A stretch of 64,000 bases of DNA from Amoebidium appalachense (taxonomy: Eukaryota; Ichthyosporea). The DNA lies in the NCBI GenBank assembly GCA_963693365.1, contig CAVNZM010000002.1, forward strand, positions 15,562,001 through 15,626,000, written 5' to 3'. Made by a program: the position numbers and the translations under genes. Below the pieces are notes generated by a model. It saw only the letters and a program-made list of their open reading frames with translations, was not told the DNA's origin and made no database searches. Shown in pieces: positions 1-13,148 of the stretch (position 1 is the stretch's first letter; every line of letters starts with the position of its first letter).

Positions 1-11
1 CACACACACCG

Positions 12-49
<38 letters not shown>

Positions 50-72
50 CTCTCTCTTTTTTTTTCCTCCCC

Positions 73-145
<73 letters not shown>

Positions 146-700
146 CGCTCTCTCTCTCTCTCTTATGCCACACACACCACGTACGCGCTTCTCGACTGTC
201 ACCGCCTCCACGATAATTATTCAAATGTGCCCATGTTCATTTTGTGGATCCCATCCATGTTCATGGTGCCGTGGTTGTGTTGAACGTGATACTTGTGCTA
301 CATTTTTGTTTATTTTTCAGGCCACCTAAATACATCTCCTCATGATAATGATTATTACACATGTGTTGCACACACACACACACTTCTCACCTCACCATAC
401 CCTACAGAGCATTTCACCACCATCCACATTATACTCATCATGGGCGAATCTATCACCTCTGCCCTTTGTCTTTGCTTTTGTGAACACTTGTGTCCCAGAT
501 CCATCCGCGAGGTGGCCCCCCCTCCCCACCTCCCCTTCTCCCCCCCCCCCCCCCCCCCCCTCTGCCCTCCGGACCCGGCACGGGGTTAACTAAAATGGGG
601 CAGGGGGGGGGAGGGGAGGGGGGGGGGGGGGAGAGAGAGAGAGATACTAGCTAAAAATCGAAGAAGCAAGAAAGTCAAAGGGGAAACTGCGCAGAAACGA
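1..700. repeat. (CT)n / poly-C / poly-G low-complexity block
   Basis: The first 180 bases are almost pure CT dinucleotides interrupted by a C run. Then comes about 300 bases of ordinary sequence (190-530) with no recognisable gene, followed by a poly-C run near 540-560 and a poly-G run near 601-632. Open frames here are made of repeat-encoded Ser/Leu/Pro and are not credible genes. Confidence 0.9.
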
Positions 701-820
701 CGTGTTCAGGGAGGGAACAGAAGGGGTAGCTCCTGAGTGAGAGCAGAAGGGGAGGGGGGTGGGGGTGGGATTGGCCATCGGGAGGGAGGGGGAGGGGGGG
801 GGGGGGGGGGGGGGGGGGGG

Positions 821-945
821 ATGTTTACGTTAGAGGGTTGGAAATATGGAGGAGACAACAAAGAGCAACAGCAAAACGTCACAAAAGTGGGAAACCCCAA
901 ATCAAACAATTTAAGCATGCAGGCAGAAGACACTTGAACAGAGCC
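821..945 (+). repeat. Poly-G-linked dispersed repeat, unit A copy 1
   Basis: A non-simple unit sits directly after a long poly-G run and ends in CAGAGCCCATCATCAG followed by poly-G. The reverse complement of 9916-10040 matches it over its whole length at roughly 85-90% by eye. A weaker copy lies at 19760-19856. No coding capacity is apparent. Being bounded by G tracts suggests a repeat family that carries, or is bred from, G-rich minisatellite sequence; that origin is inference. Confidence 0.7.
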
Positions 946-1164
946 CATCATCAGGGGGGTTCGGGGGGTGGGATTGGGGGGGGGGGGTAATGGAAGAAAG
1001 GAGCCAAGAAGCAACAAGCGCCATTGCTGAGATGCAATGAAGCACTGCCATATAAATGCGTTGAAACATGTGGAGTTTAAAACTTCTAGGCCGCAGAGGA
1101 AGAGAACGGGCCAATGCAGGGCGGAGCAGCTTTTGGGGGTAGGGGGGTGGAAGGGGGGGGGGGG

Positions 1165-1275
1165 TTTGAATGCGTCAAAAAGTACGAAGTACACAAGAAC
1201 AAACGGATAACACGATGCAGAATGCAAGCCATACATAAAGAGTATGCATAATAAGCAGAGCCCATCCTCAGGGGG
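1165..1275 (+). repeat. Poly-G-linked dispersed repeat, unit D copy 1
   Basis: The unit starts after poly-G with a GAATGCGTC block and contains GGATAACACGATGCA and TAAAGAGTATGCATA. It ends in GCAGAGCCCATCCTCAG plus poly-G, the same tail as unit A. Partial copies are at 19629-19694 and 43387-43456. Short reverse-complement matches occur in GMPPA intron 4 near 12424-12455 and 12533-12570. Confidence 0.6.
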
Positions 1276-1965
1276 GGCCCACGTCATCCACAGTACCCGA
1301 GTTTCGACCTATTCCCCTCGTTAACGAAACCCAACTCAGATACTGTTTCACTTGAACATGAGTAGGTCACCCGTCTTGATCAGAGACGAGCAGGGTTGCT
1401 TATGCAGGCAAGGGCAGTGGGAAAGGCCGGGGGTTAAAGTTGCAGCAGTAAGCAGAAGCAAGAAAAATATAGATAGGAACTCAGGAGACGGGGCTTCTAG
1501 GAAGCTCCCCCGTCGATACCTAAGTCGATACTTCCCTGGCTAACATACTACACCAGCTGAAAAGAATGAAGTCCCGAAGGCCACAGAATTCGTAATCAGA
1601 GGGGAAAATATGAGATTTGACCCACGCCGCAGGGTAGTAACACGCTTACTAGGGCGGAACTTTATCGTCTTCGAACGGAAAGCTATGCCCCCGGATGTCA
1701 GCCGGAAATATGGTATCACCCATTGCTTTGGGCTTGAAAAAAGCCAAACCGATAGTCCGAGTTATGTTACGCCGGCGGGTAACATGCCGCATGGGTTCCA
1801 AGGGAGCTGTCGCCAACAGAGCGGTGTGTGCATGCGTGCGCGTAACGCAATGTGTGAAGTGTGTCTATAGCTATGAAAGGGGGTATGCAGAAGTGGACAG
1901 ATGAAGTGTGTGGAGAGAAAAACAGTAAGAAGAAAAGTAGACACCGGTATGTGCAACCCCGCACA

Positions 1966-2000
<35 letters not shown>

Positions 2001-2038
2001 AATAAGCGAAGATTACAGGTAATCAACCAGAACAACAA
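1276..2038. other. Intergenic sequence with no recognised gene
   Basis: Mostly non-repetitive sequence of balanced composition. Two short open frames (1352-1543 and 1610-1870) have no recognisable domain or splice context. A (CA)n run lies at about 1970-1998. I see nothing else I can support. Confidence 0.5.
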
Positions 2039-2060
2039 ATGACAAGCAAAACAACAGGCG

Positions 2061-2061
2061 C

Positions 2062-2098
<37 letters not shown>

Positions 2099-2103
2099 AG
2101 GAA

Positions 2104-2198
<95 letters not shown>

Positions 2199-2750
2199 GA
2201 GAGAGAGAGGGGAGAGAGGGAGAGAGAGAGAGAGAGAAGGTGGGGGGGGGGGGGGGGGGGAGGGGGGGAGGGGGAGGGGGAGGGGGGTCTTAGGGATGCT
2301 GCAGAATCGTCAGATATTAGACAAATCGTACCAATACGATCATTCTCTCATATATGTGAGAAGATTGTGACTAACGATGTGCAGATCTGGTTAAGACCTG
2401 TTGGGTGTGCAGAGAAAATGGGAGGGGAAGGAGGAGGGAAAGGGGGGAGGGGGGGGGGGGGGGAAGTAAGAGAGGGGAGGGAATGTTAGAGTGTCAGTAG
2501 TCTCAGGGGACCCTGCAGAGTCGTTAGATGTCAGACAAAAACGCACCAACGACCAAGTTCTCCGAGGGGAGAAATGCGTAAAACGTTCTGCAGAGTGGGT
2601 TAGAGACCTGCTGATGAGAAGAGTGTATACAGGGTTTGGCCAGGGGGGGGGGGGGGGGGAAGGGGGGGGGGGGAAAAAGAAGGTAGGAGGGGAAGGGGGG
2701 GGGGGGGGAGGAGAAGGGAAAAAAAAAAAAAAAAAAAAAAAAAAAGAAAA

Positions 2751-2789
<39 letters not shown>

Positions 2790-2814
2790 GGGAAGGGAGG
2801 GGAGGGAGGGAGGG

Positions 2815-2851
<37 letters not shown>

Positions 2852-3206
2852 CTGTGGTGGACAGATCAGAGACGAGACCTCCATTTCAAAACTTACCAGG
2901 CAACCCAAAAAACCTAGCCGGCTGAGAAAGAAGAACGGCGGGGGAATTGTTTGGGAAAAGGAGCGGGGGGAGAGAGAGAGGGAGGGGGGGGGGGGGGGGG
3001 GGAGGGGAAGGGGGGGGAGAGGGGGAGAGAGGGGGAGAGGGAGAGAGAGAGAGAGGGAGGGAGAGAACGAGAGAGAACGAAAGAGAGCGAGAGAGGGAGA
3101 CAGAGAGAGAGAGAGGGAGGGAGAGAGAGGGAGAGGGAGAGAGAGAGGGAGAGAGAGAGGGAGGGGGGGGGGAGGGGGGGGGGGGGGGAGGGTGTAGGGG
3201 CTGGTA

Positions 3207-3238
<32 letters not shown>

Positions 3239-3250
3239 ACCGGGATAGAG
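2061..3250 (+). repeat. Long polypurine (A, GA, G) tracts
   Basis: Three purine-only stretches sit on the + strand: 2063-2287 (poly-A, then (GA)n, then poly-G), 2640-2850 (G/A blocks) and 2958-3240 ((GA)n and poly-G). They are separated by two diverged copies of a roughly 170-bp unit (2287-2455 and 2490-2660). Long mirror-like homopurine runs can form triplex or quadruplex structures in general; nothing here shows that they do. They flank the 3' end of the minus-strand reverse-transcriptase ORF. Confidence 0.9.
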
Positions 3251-3257
3251 TGGGGGA

Positions 3258-5633
3258 CTAGGGAGTGTTGATCTTTTTAGTGATGATGGAGAGTATGTGA
3301 GAGGAGTGAACGCCACGGTATATGTGCGGGTGTGTGGCGAGAAAGCTGTGCATTTTGTGGTGCAAGAGTCTAAACGAGTAGCCTTTGTTAAGCAATGTTT
3401 TAGCAAGTCGTGCAGTGCATGTGGTGAATGCAGCAAGTGTGGAGCATTTGCGCTGGTAGCTATGCATTTGACTTGTCATGATGCCGTATTTTGCAGTGCG
3501 GGAGATGAATGAGTCGTGATGTGGGAAACGAACGATGTCTAGTGTATTGAACGTGGGTGTGTCGAGCTTGTTGTAGATGGTTGTGTGAATGCCGTGATTA
3601 GTGCAGGTGATATGCAAGTCGAGGTAGGGGACAGAGGGGGAGGAACCGGCAGGGTTGAGTTGAAGGCTGGTCTTGGGATATAGACCGAAATCACAATCTT
3701 CTAAATAGAGGTGGGAGAGAATGCGAGGATTATGAAGGGAGATCAAATCATCTATGTAGCGGCGAGTAAACTGAAAATCTACCAAGACATCAATGCGTTC
3801 GTGTGCAATAAGCTTGCGAACAAAATCCAACTCATAAGTAAAGAGATAGAAATTAGCCAAGAAAACAGCACAGTTTGTACCCATGGGGATACCAATGTCC
3901 TGTTTGTAGAGGGTATCGCCAAACACAACATATATGTTATCTACGAGGAAACATAGAAAATCCACAAGCTGTGCCTTAGAGAGATGTAGAGAGTGTTCTT
4001 TAGGCTCAAAGGAATCATCCTGGGAATCATCATCTACACGATCCACCCAGGACAACGTGGAGCCGGTTTTCTTAATAAACATGTGTGGTTTGCGAGCGTC
4101 CGTGCATTTTTTGACAAATATTGCGTCAATCAGTGTAGTGAGGCGAGCTTTCAAATCATGCAAGTCAATCTTGGTGTAGAGTGTGGAAAAATCAAACACA
4201 GACACGGGCGTATTTTCATGTTGGCGTGTGGTACGGTTAAGGGCGTTGATTGTGTGTGTGAGTGCGGTGCTATCCGTGAGAATCCAAGAGCTAGTGTTGT
4301 GTGGCAGGTGGGGTTTGACAACATCACACCACATACGTTCGACATCAGGGGAGACGAACTTAAACACACTAGTGAGAAGGCGGGAGAGAGGTTCAAGTGA
4401 TGTGGCAGAGGAGTTGGCAATGAAACGGAAGGTGGGTGGTGTTTTGTGCATTTTAACTATGGCCTGAAATGTGGGCAAGCGTGCAGTGCGACGTCCTGGT
4501 GTGCCTTTTATGTCATGTGTTTTGAGAAATGCAAGGTGTTGTGCAACAATGTCTTTTGGTGCAGTGTTGCAGACGGTGTATGTTGCGGCAGGTGCATGCA
4601 GTTCGGCTGTAATGCTGCTAACGTAGTGTTTTTTGCAGACGATCACGAACGTGTTGCTAGCTTTATCCATTGTGGTGACTACGAAACGTTTTTGGAAGCG
4701 ACGCAGTAGAAGCACAGAAGCTTGTGGTACGGTGTGTGTGTTGGGTGCGTGTTGTGCATATGGCAGGAAGGGGCGACACTTAGTAAAGACGGCGGCTGCC
4801 CACGGATTCAAAGAGGGATAAGCTGCCATACCAAGATCGTACATCTTGTTACAGAAACTTTGCAACGCCTGTGTCAATAAATTGCTACAGGTGGTGTCCT
4901 CCGTCTGCTCGACCTGCATTCGGAACTTGGTTCCAAAATGCATGAGCGATGCAAAGTCTGCGGGCAGGCCGGGAATGTCTAAGCGCGATGTAAGCACGTG
5001 TCCGTGTTGTGGGTGTACGTATGGCGCATAGTGCGGGTCGTTGCAAGGGCAGGGTTGTGCATGGATGTTTGCTATGGTGTCCTGCGGGAGTCGTGCGGTG
5101 TGTTTGCAGTTGATAGTGGTGTAGCCCAGGGTAGACACATATTTCCACACAGCAGAGATACGGAATTTACGCATTTCAAGCGGCAGGAGAGCATGTATTT
5201 CTTTGTCTTTGATGATGCGTTGCAAAGGGATTCTATCGAGCCCGGAGTTATGAAACACAGACACCAACATCACATGGGGTTGCGACATGTCAACACGTTC
5301 AAGTTCAAAACGACTACGTAATTCACGTTTGAGGCACGCAGCAATCTGTGAAAGGCGAGGTTGAGCAATGCCGGTGGGGAAAGCAAGGAGGTGCTCCTTC
5401 ATCCTAACGATGTTGGAGGTGTTAAAGCGGTGTAGATATGCAGAGGAAAAGATACCACGAGACATAAGACTATCGATGTGCAGTAGGCGGCGTGTGAAGC
5501 AGCGCGAAAGAAACATGCGTGAGGGGTGTATAGGAGGCAGGTTGAGTGCAGGTGCAGGTGCAGGTGCAGGAGAGGGTGGAGGGGGTGTAGGAGGGGGGGG
5601 GGGGGGGAGGGGGGGGGGGGGGATCAGTGACAA
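3258..5633 (-). CDS. Reverse transcriptase ORF, Penelope-like type, apparently intact
   Basis: The uninterrupted frame of 791 codons encodes a reverse transcriptase. Visible RT motifs in order are a VTTMDKASNTFVIVCKKHY block, FRFIANSS, DFSTLYTKI (first catalytic Asp), GIPMGTNCAVFLANFYLFTYE, and the catalytic YIDD at residues 626-629 (bases 3747-3758), followed by PYLDL. This motif style resembles Penelope-like elements and related RT ORFs common in invertebrate genomes; it is unlike copia or LINE RTs. I see no GIY-YIG endonuclease after the thumb region, so it may be an endonuclease-less type or the nuclease may be absent from this copy. The start is uncertain. The first ATG gives a proline run encoded by a poly-C tract (residues about 5-30), and internal Met codons near residues 40 and 55 are more ordinary starts. 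No terminal repeats were recognised. Family assignment moderate, RT function high. Confidence 0.85.
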   Translation of the reverse strand: MSLIPPPPLPPPPPPTPPPPSPAPAPAPALNLPPIHPSRMFLSRCFTRRLLHIDSLMSRGIFSSAYLHRFNTSNIVRMKEHLLAFPTGIAQPRLSQIAACLKRELRSRFELERVDMSQPHVMLVSVFHNSGLDRIPLQRIIKDKEIHALLPLEMRKFRISAVWKYVSTLGYTTINCKHTARLPQDTIANIHAQPCPCNDPHYAPYVHPQHGHVLTSRLDIPGLPADFASLMHFGTKFRMQVEQTEDTTCSNLLTQALQSFCNKMYDLGMAAYPSLNPWAAAVFTKCRPFLPYAQHAPNTHTVPQASVLLLRRFQKRFVVTTMDKASNTFVIVCKKHYVSSITAELHAPAATYTVCNTAPKDIVAQHLAFLKTHDIKGTPGRRTARLPTFQAIVKMHKTPPTFRFIANSSATSLEPLSRLLTSVFKFVSPDVERMWCDVVKPHLPHNTSSWILTDSTALTHTINALNRTTRQHENTPVSVFDFSTLYTKIDLHDLKARLTTLIDAIFVKKCTDARKPHMFIKKTGSTLSWVDRVDDDSQDDSFEPKEHSLHLSKAQLVDFLCFLVDNIYVVFGDTLYKQDIGIPMGTNCAVFLANFYLFTYELDFVRKLIAHERIDVLVDFQFTRRYIDDLISLHNPRILSHLYLEDCDFGLYPKTSLQLNPAGSSPSVPYLDLHITCTNHGIHTTIYNKLDTPTFNTLDIVRFPHHDSFISRTAKYGIMTSQMHSYQRKCSTLAAFTTCTARLAKTLLNKGYSFRLLHHKMHSFLATHPHIYRGVHSSHILSIITKKINTP

Positions 5634-7370
<1,737 letters not shown>

Positions 7371-7378
7371 TCTAATAG

Positions 7379-7604
7379 CCAATCACTTTGCGACAATGCT
7401 GTTGCCATGGGCTCTAACCAATCAAAATCTGCCAATCAATGTTCTCTTTCCAGGGCAAGAAGTTACTGCGTTTGTATGACGTTAGATGCATGTTGTTTAC
7501 AAAATAAGAAAAAAGTCTTTGCGATCTTTATTCTACTAGCTCTGGATAATTACTACCTTATATATGATATTGTATAAGTGCCTAGCCAATGCGACTATAT
7601 AAAA
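7379..7604 (+). promoter_or_regulatory. Candidate promoter with CCAAT boxes and TATA box
   Basis: CCAAT pentamers occur at 7379-7383, 7418-7422, 7432-7436 and 7586-7590, followed by TATATAAAA at about 7596-7604. This repeats the arrangement seen upstream of several other genes in the window. The nearest downstream gene on the same strand is GMPPA, whose first coding ATG is about 560 bases away. If this is its promoter, the leader is long or contains an intron, and the hairpin at 7865-7976 would lie within it. Confidence 0.45.
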
Positions 7605-7864
7605 ACAAAACATGGGGTATGGTGTTCGCGTTTTTGGAGGCCAGCGTCCCTCTGTTTCATACCCTAGAGTATTCAAGATTATGATTGGTTGAAGACAATA
7701 GAAAATTTATCTCCCTTGATAATATTTACTCGCCATGAGCCCCAAGTGAGAAGCGACAGTAACGGACAGACGGGACAGCCTGCCCAAAAAATTATTAAGT
7801 ATCGAAATCGACGTCCAAAAAATATCTAATTAATCTTAGATATTTGAAGCAAAACAAAGCGCTG

Positions 7865-7976
7865 TAGGGGCAACCCCCCAAATCTAGACGCCACCTCCAA
7901 TTCGTGAGGCCAGTGTATTGTATTACAGTGGCTTCACGAATTGGAGGTGGCGTCTAGATTTGGAGGGTTGTCCCTA
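7865..7976. repeat. Near-perfect inverted repeat, 48-nt arms with 16-nt loop
   Basis: The left arm 7865-7912 and right arm 7929-7976 are reverse complements with only about three mismatches, separated by 16 bases. The shared core is CTAGACGCCACCTCCAATTC. Outside the arms the similarity stops. The structure could be a small fold-back element, a hairpin RNA precursor or a leader hairpin of the downstream gene. There is no terminal duplication I can defend. Confidence 0.85.
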
Positions 7977-8163
7977 TAATCTTTTAAAATGTGGCACTGC
8001 ATTTCTAATTTTCATTCCATCGATGCCGGAATTTTGATGTCGACCCCCTCAGTACTCGGCCGACAACCGTCAGGCCAGGCCCGGGGAGCCAGTACGCGGT
8101 GACAAAGGCATTTGAAAAGAAGCGAGAAAAGCTTCAACTTGAGCTTTGTGTCTGAGGGTGAAA

Positions 8164-8949
8164 ATGACCATGAAGGCTGTCATCTTGTTGGGCGGGCCCT
8201 CCGTTGGTACGTGGCTTCGTGCACGTGCGTGCGTGCTTGTGGTGTTTGCATGCCTTGCATTCCTTTGCTTGGGGTTTTGTTTTTAGGTTACTGTGTTGAC
8301 CCACACATTGGACTTGTGTGTGCCTGATGCATGTGTGAGTGCGTGCCTCCATGCGCACACGTGCGCTCATGTGCTTGCACAAGCGTGCGCCTCTATTGAT
8401 ACTTGTGCAAATGCTCACCTGTAGTTGTGCATGTGTTGATGCCCATGGTCCCCGTATCCACTGTCATGTGCATCTGCCTGGCCCCAACATCTTTGGGAAC
8501 TCCAACATAGGTCTTCTTGCTATCAATGTATAGCAGAAATTATGTGTTTTATATTGTACAAACACACGCGCGTGCAACGCTTCAGGGTTTTTATGTATTT
8601 AAGTGTCGGTGCTTTCAGATCCCGGCCAATCCCTCCAAAGATTAGGTCTGTGTGCCTGCTGCCTAAAAGGCGCACCCCATAGGTTGGTTGACAAAAGCAA
8701 ACATCAGGACAATACTTGCCCTAGCATGATGACCTGCACCGACCGGAATTACTTTCCCACATGAACTTCTCTCCTCCTTGTTTCACTTCCGTCCCCCTTT
8801 AATGGCTTATGTTCTCACACCTGTCAGCCCAGTATTTTTTTGGGCAGCCCGCATAGTGGACCGAAGCGGTTTGTCCCGTCTCCTTCGCTCTGATTCTTGT
8901 TAGCAGCTTTGCCCGTTACTGCCTTACTGATTGAATTCATGCCATCTCA

Positions 8950-8981
<32 letters not shown>

Positions 8982-9226
8982 TTTCCCCGCTCTCTCCGGC
9001 CCCGCTTTAATATCAGAACGAAAGCTCAATTTCCCACGATTGCTAACGTTTCCCTGCCCACTTTTTTTTAGATACAGCCTATTTAACCTGTCTGTTAACT
9101 TCACTCATTTCAGTAATTACATGGTTTTTGTCCTGTCACTGTTTTCCACATTCTTCTCTTTCTCTTCTTCCTCCCCCCCCCCCCCCCTCCCCCCTGTCCC
9201 CTCCCTCTCCTCTCTTTCGCTCTCTC

Positions 9227-9272
<46 letters not shown>

Positions 9273-9630
9273 TCTCTGCCCTGGCCCCCCAACTCCCCAC
9301 TACGCCTCTCCCCTTCTTCCCCTCTTCGTTTGCCCCCCCCCCCCCTCCCCCCTTCTCTTTTCCCTTTCTCTCAACAACACGCACACACACTCCCCCCTCC
9401 CCCCCCTCCCCCCCCAAATGCCCCCGTGCCCACCCACCCACCCTTCCAGCCTTCCCTTCCACCCCCTTCCGTCCCCCCCCCCAATCTCCCATCAACATCT
9501 AACACTCTGCCTGTCATTTTTCCTGTGCCTACAGGGACACGGTTTCGCCCTCTGTCTTTCCAGGTAGTAAAGCCACTGTTCCCCATAGCCGGTGTGCCTA
9601 TGATCCAGCACCATATCAATGCCCTGGCTC

Positions 9631-9691
<61 letters not shown>

Positions 9692-10591
9692 GGGGGTTGA
9701 GGGGGGGGGGGGGGGGGGGGATAGGTTGGTGGATGGAGAAGGGAGGGGGGGGGGGGGGGGGGGGAGAGGGGGAAGGGCGGGGGGGATACGTGTGAGTAAG
9801 TGTTTGGGTGTGTGTGGGGGGGTGGGGATACGTGTGTGGTGGTGGGTGTACTGAGTGTGACTGCCTGTGTTTGGGTGTTTGTGTACTTGCACCTGTGCGA
9901 GCAACACAATCTGTTCTCTGTTCAAGTGTCTTCTGCCTGCACGCTTAAATTGTTTGATTTTGGATTTCCCACTTTTGTAACGTATTGTTGATGCTCGTTG
10001 TTGTCTCCCTCCATATTTCCAACCCTCTAACACATACATCACCACCCCCCCCCCCCCCCCCCCCCCCCTCCCCCCCTGGCACCTGTGTGAGCAAACACAT
10101 ACATTCCCCCCGCCCCTCCCCCCCCCCCCCCTGCCCCCCTCCCCCGGGGCCTCTGAACCTCGGCTGTGCTTGTGTTTTATGGCTGCTGTGTTTGATGTCA
10201 ATGAATAAACTGAATAGACCTTCCTGGCAAGATCGATCAATCACACATTTTTCTCACATTCTGCTAGATTGTGCTGTGTGAGACATCTGAAAACCCCCCT
10301 TCCCCTCTCTCCCCCTAACCCGAGATAAATCACACATAACTTAACATTTTCCCCATGCTTTGCTTGGATTTGTGTTGTGTGACACGTTTGAACCCCCCCC
10401 CCCCAACCTCCCTCCCTCCCTCCCCCCTTCACCAACACCAATATCCCCCCACCCACCCACCGAGCTGCTCAGCCATCACCATACCTACACATAATTTCTC
10501 ACCCTGTGATCCCCCCCCCCCCCCCCCCCCCCCCGCCACCACCACCACTCTCCCTTTCTCTTCCGTTTCCTCTCCCCCCACACACCCTCCC

Positions 10592-10622
<31 letters not shown>

Positions 10623-11197
10623 AAAAAAAAAAAAACACTGCAGATGAAGAATGTGAGTGAGCTAGAGGAAGTTCTTCTGATTGGCTTCTACGAGGAGAAT
10701 GAGATCCACCCCTTTGTCTCCCAGATGCAGGAAGCAGTGCCGTTCAGAATCAGGTCCCCACCCCATCCCCCTCCCCCCCCCCCCCCCCCCCCTCCCCCCC
10801 CCCTTCCCCCCGTCCCCTTTCTACATTGTTGATACCACTCCACCACCCCTCTCAACACCATGCATATACAGCCCCCCCCCCCCCCCCCCCTTCTCCCGCC
10901 CCTTCTCCCCATGCTCCCTTGTCCTCCCCCCCCTCCGCCCCCTCCACCACTGGAAGTATGACACACATACGGAAGTGTTCTTGTTAATCTATGTGCTATA
11001 TACTACCATGACCTCACTCAAACATATTCCCCTAAACTCGAACAGTGGGAATAGAGGTGCAGTTGGCTTGTCTGGGGCTGTGCTATTCTAGATTTGAGCA
11101 TGTTTTGCAACTCCCTCCCCCTCTCCCCCCACCTCGGGCATGTCTTATTGTGAGTGACACGAAGGCTGCACCTTCAGCCCCCCCCCTCTTCCCCCCC

Positions 11198-11237
<40 letters not shown>

Positions 11238-11325
11238 CGCCTGCCCGCCTGTTGCAGCCTTGTTGCATCCCTGTAATACTATCGTGTACAAAGCACTAAG
11301 CAATTTTTATTATAACATGCACAGT

Positions 11326-11384
<59 letters not shown>

Positions 11385-11575
11385 ACCTGCGTGAGTACCA
11401 GTCGCTAGGCACTGCCGGTGGGCTCTATCACTTCCGCGACCAAATAGTCATGGGCAACCCTGAGCTGCTGATTGGTGTGTTTCTTCTTTTCTTCCTTTTT
11501 TAATTTCTTCCTTTTCTTCCTATTGTCTTGTGTGTGTGTGTGTGTGTGTGGGGAGTGAGGGGGGGGGGGGGGGGG

Positions 11576-11634
<59 letters not shown>

Positions 11635-11828
11635 AGGGGGGATGGACGACGGGGGAGGGGGGGGGGGGAGGGAGGTTCTATGGGTGGATGGGGAGGGGGG
11701 AAGGGGTGGGGTGGGGGTGGGGGGGGGGGGGGGGGGGGAAGGGGGATACGGGTGGAGGCTTCGGGGGAGGGGGGAAGTAAGGCGAGTAACGTATGTGCCT
11801 GTGTGTGTGTGTGTGTGTGTGTGTGTCT

Positions 11829-11878
<50 letters not shown>

Positions 11879-12246
11879 ATGAGCTTTCTCTTGTGTGTGT
11901 GTGTGTGTGTGCATGAGCTTGCTCTTGCGTGTGTGTGCATGAGCTTGCTCTTGTGTGTGTGTGTGTGCATGAGCTTGCATTTGTGTGTGTTGTTTGGTAA
12001 TGTGTGGGGGTGGGGGGGGAGAGGGGGGAAGGCCAGGGAAGAGGGAAACAACGATAAATGTTACGGATCATGTCGCAGGCGCTCAATTGCATTCGTCTAA
12101 ACACTTCCTCTATGAGATACACCCCCTCTCCGCCCTTGTCCACACACACACACACTGCACAGTCACCGCAGCCCATACATGCTCAAAAACACACCAGTGC
12201 ATACACATTGAGAACTGGACGAAGATTGACTTCCACGTACATCCAG

Positions 12247-12281
<35 letters not shown>

Positions 12282-12838
12282 GGGGGCCTGGGCACACACA
12301 CCCCTCCTTCCTCCCACCACCACCACCACCCAAATCCCATTCCACCCACGAGTCCGCCAATATAATATCACTTTCCATTCCTGCTTACCCCCCCTCCCCC
12401 CTCCCCTCCCACTCCACCCCCTGCGTACTTCGTACTCTATGGCGCATTCAACCCCCCCCCACCTCCCCCCCCCCCCCCCCCCCCCCCCCACCGCCCTCCT
12501 ACTTTTGCAAAACCTGCATTATCTTGTCCATCGTGAATGTGTATATCGTTCTCTATGGCACGTTCTAACCCTCCCCCCCCCCCCCTCCCCCCCCCCGTCT
12601 TCAGTGATGCACGGAGACATCTGCTCGTCATTCCCCCTAGACGACATGCTAGCCTGCCACCGCAATGTCTATGTGGACCCCAGCAAGCCCCAGCACTTCA
12701 CCGTGCTGGCTATCAAGGTAGTGGGTCCCCCCTGATGGGCTGTGTGCATGTGTTGTGATCAAATATTGTGTGTTCATATCGGCCATTCTTCCTTTTATAC
12801 CTCGAGAATCTTTTGACTTGTATTGTGTGGATACATTC

Positions 12839-12870
<32 letters not shown>

Positions 12871-12994
12871 ACCCACCCACCCACCCACCCAACACCCACC
12901 CACCCACCCATCCATCCTCCCTCCCCGTAATTGTTTGTTTTGTTTTTTCGGAACTGCAATTGGACCCCGACCCCCAACCCCTTGCCCCCCCCCC

Positions 12995-13025
<31 letters not shown>

Positions 13026-13090
13026 ACACGAGCACTGCACCCATACCTCACATCTATGTACGTTACACACATACTCACAACCACGGACAC

Positions 13091-13148
<58 letters not shown>

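Noticed and set aside
2600-3436. 278-codon Pro/Ser/Phe-rich minus frame
   Set aside because: Made entirely by poly-G, poly-A and (GA)n tracts; the frame exists because pyrimidine runs lack stops.
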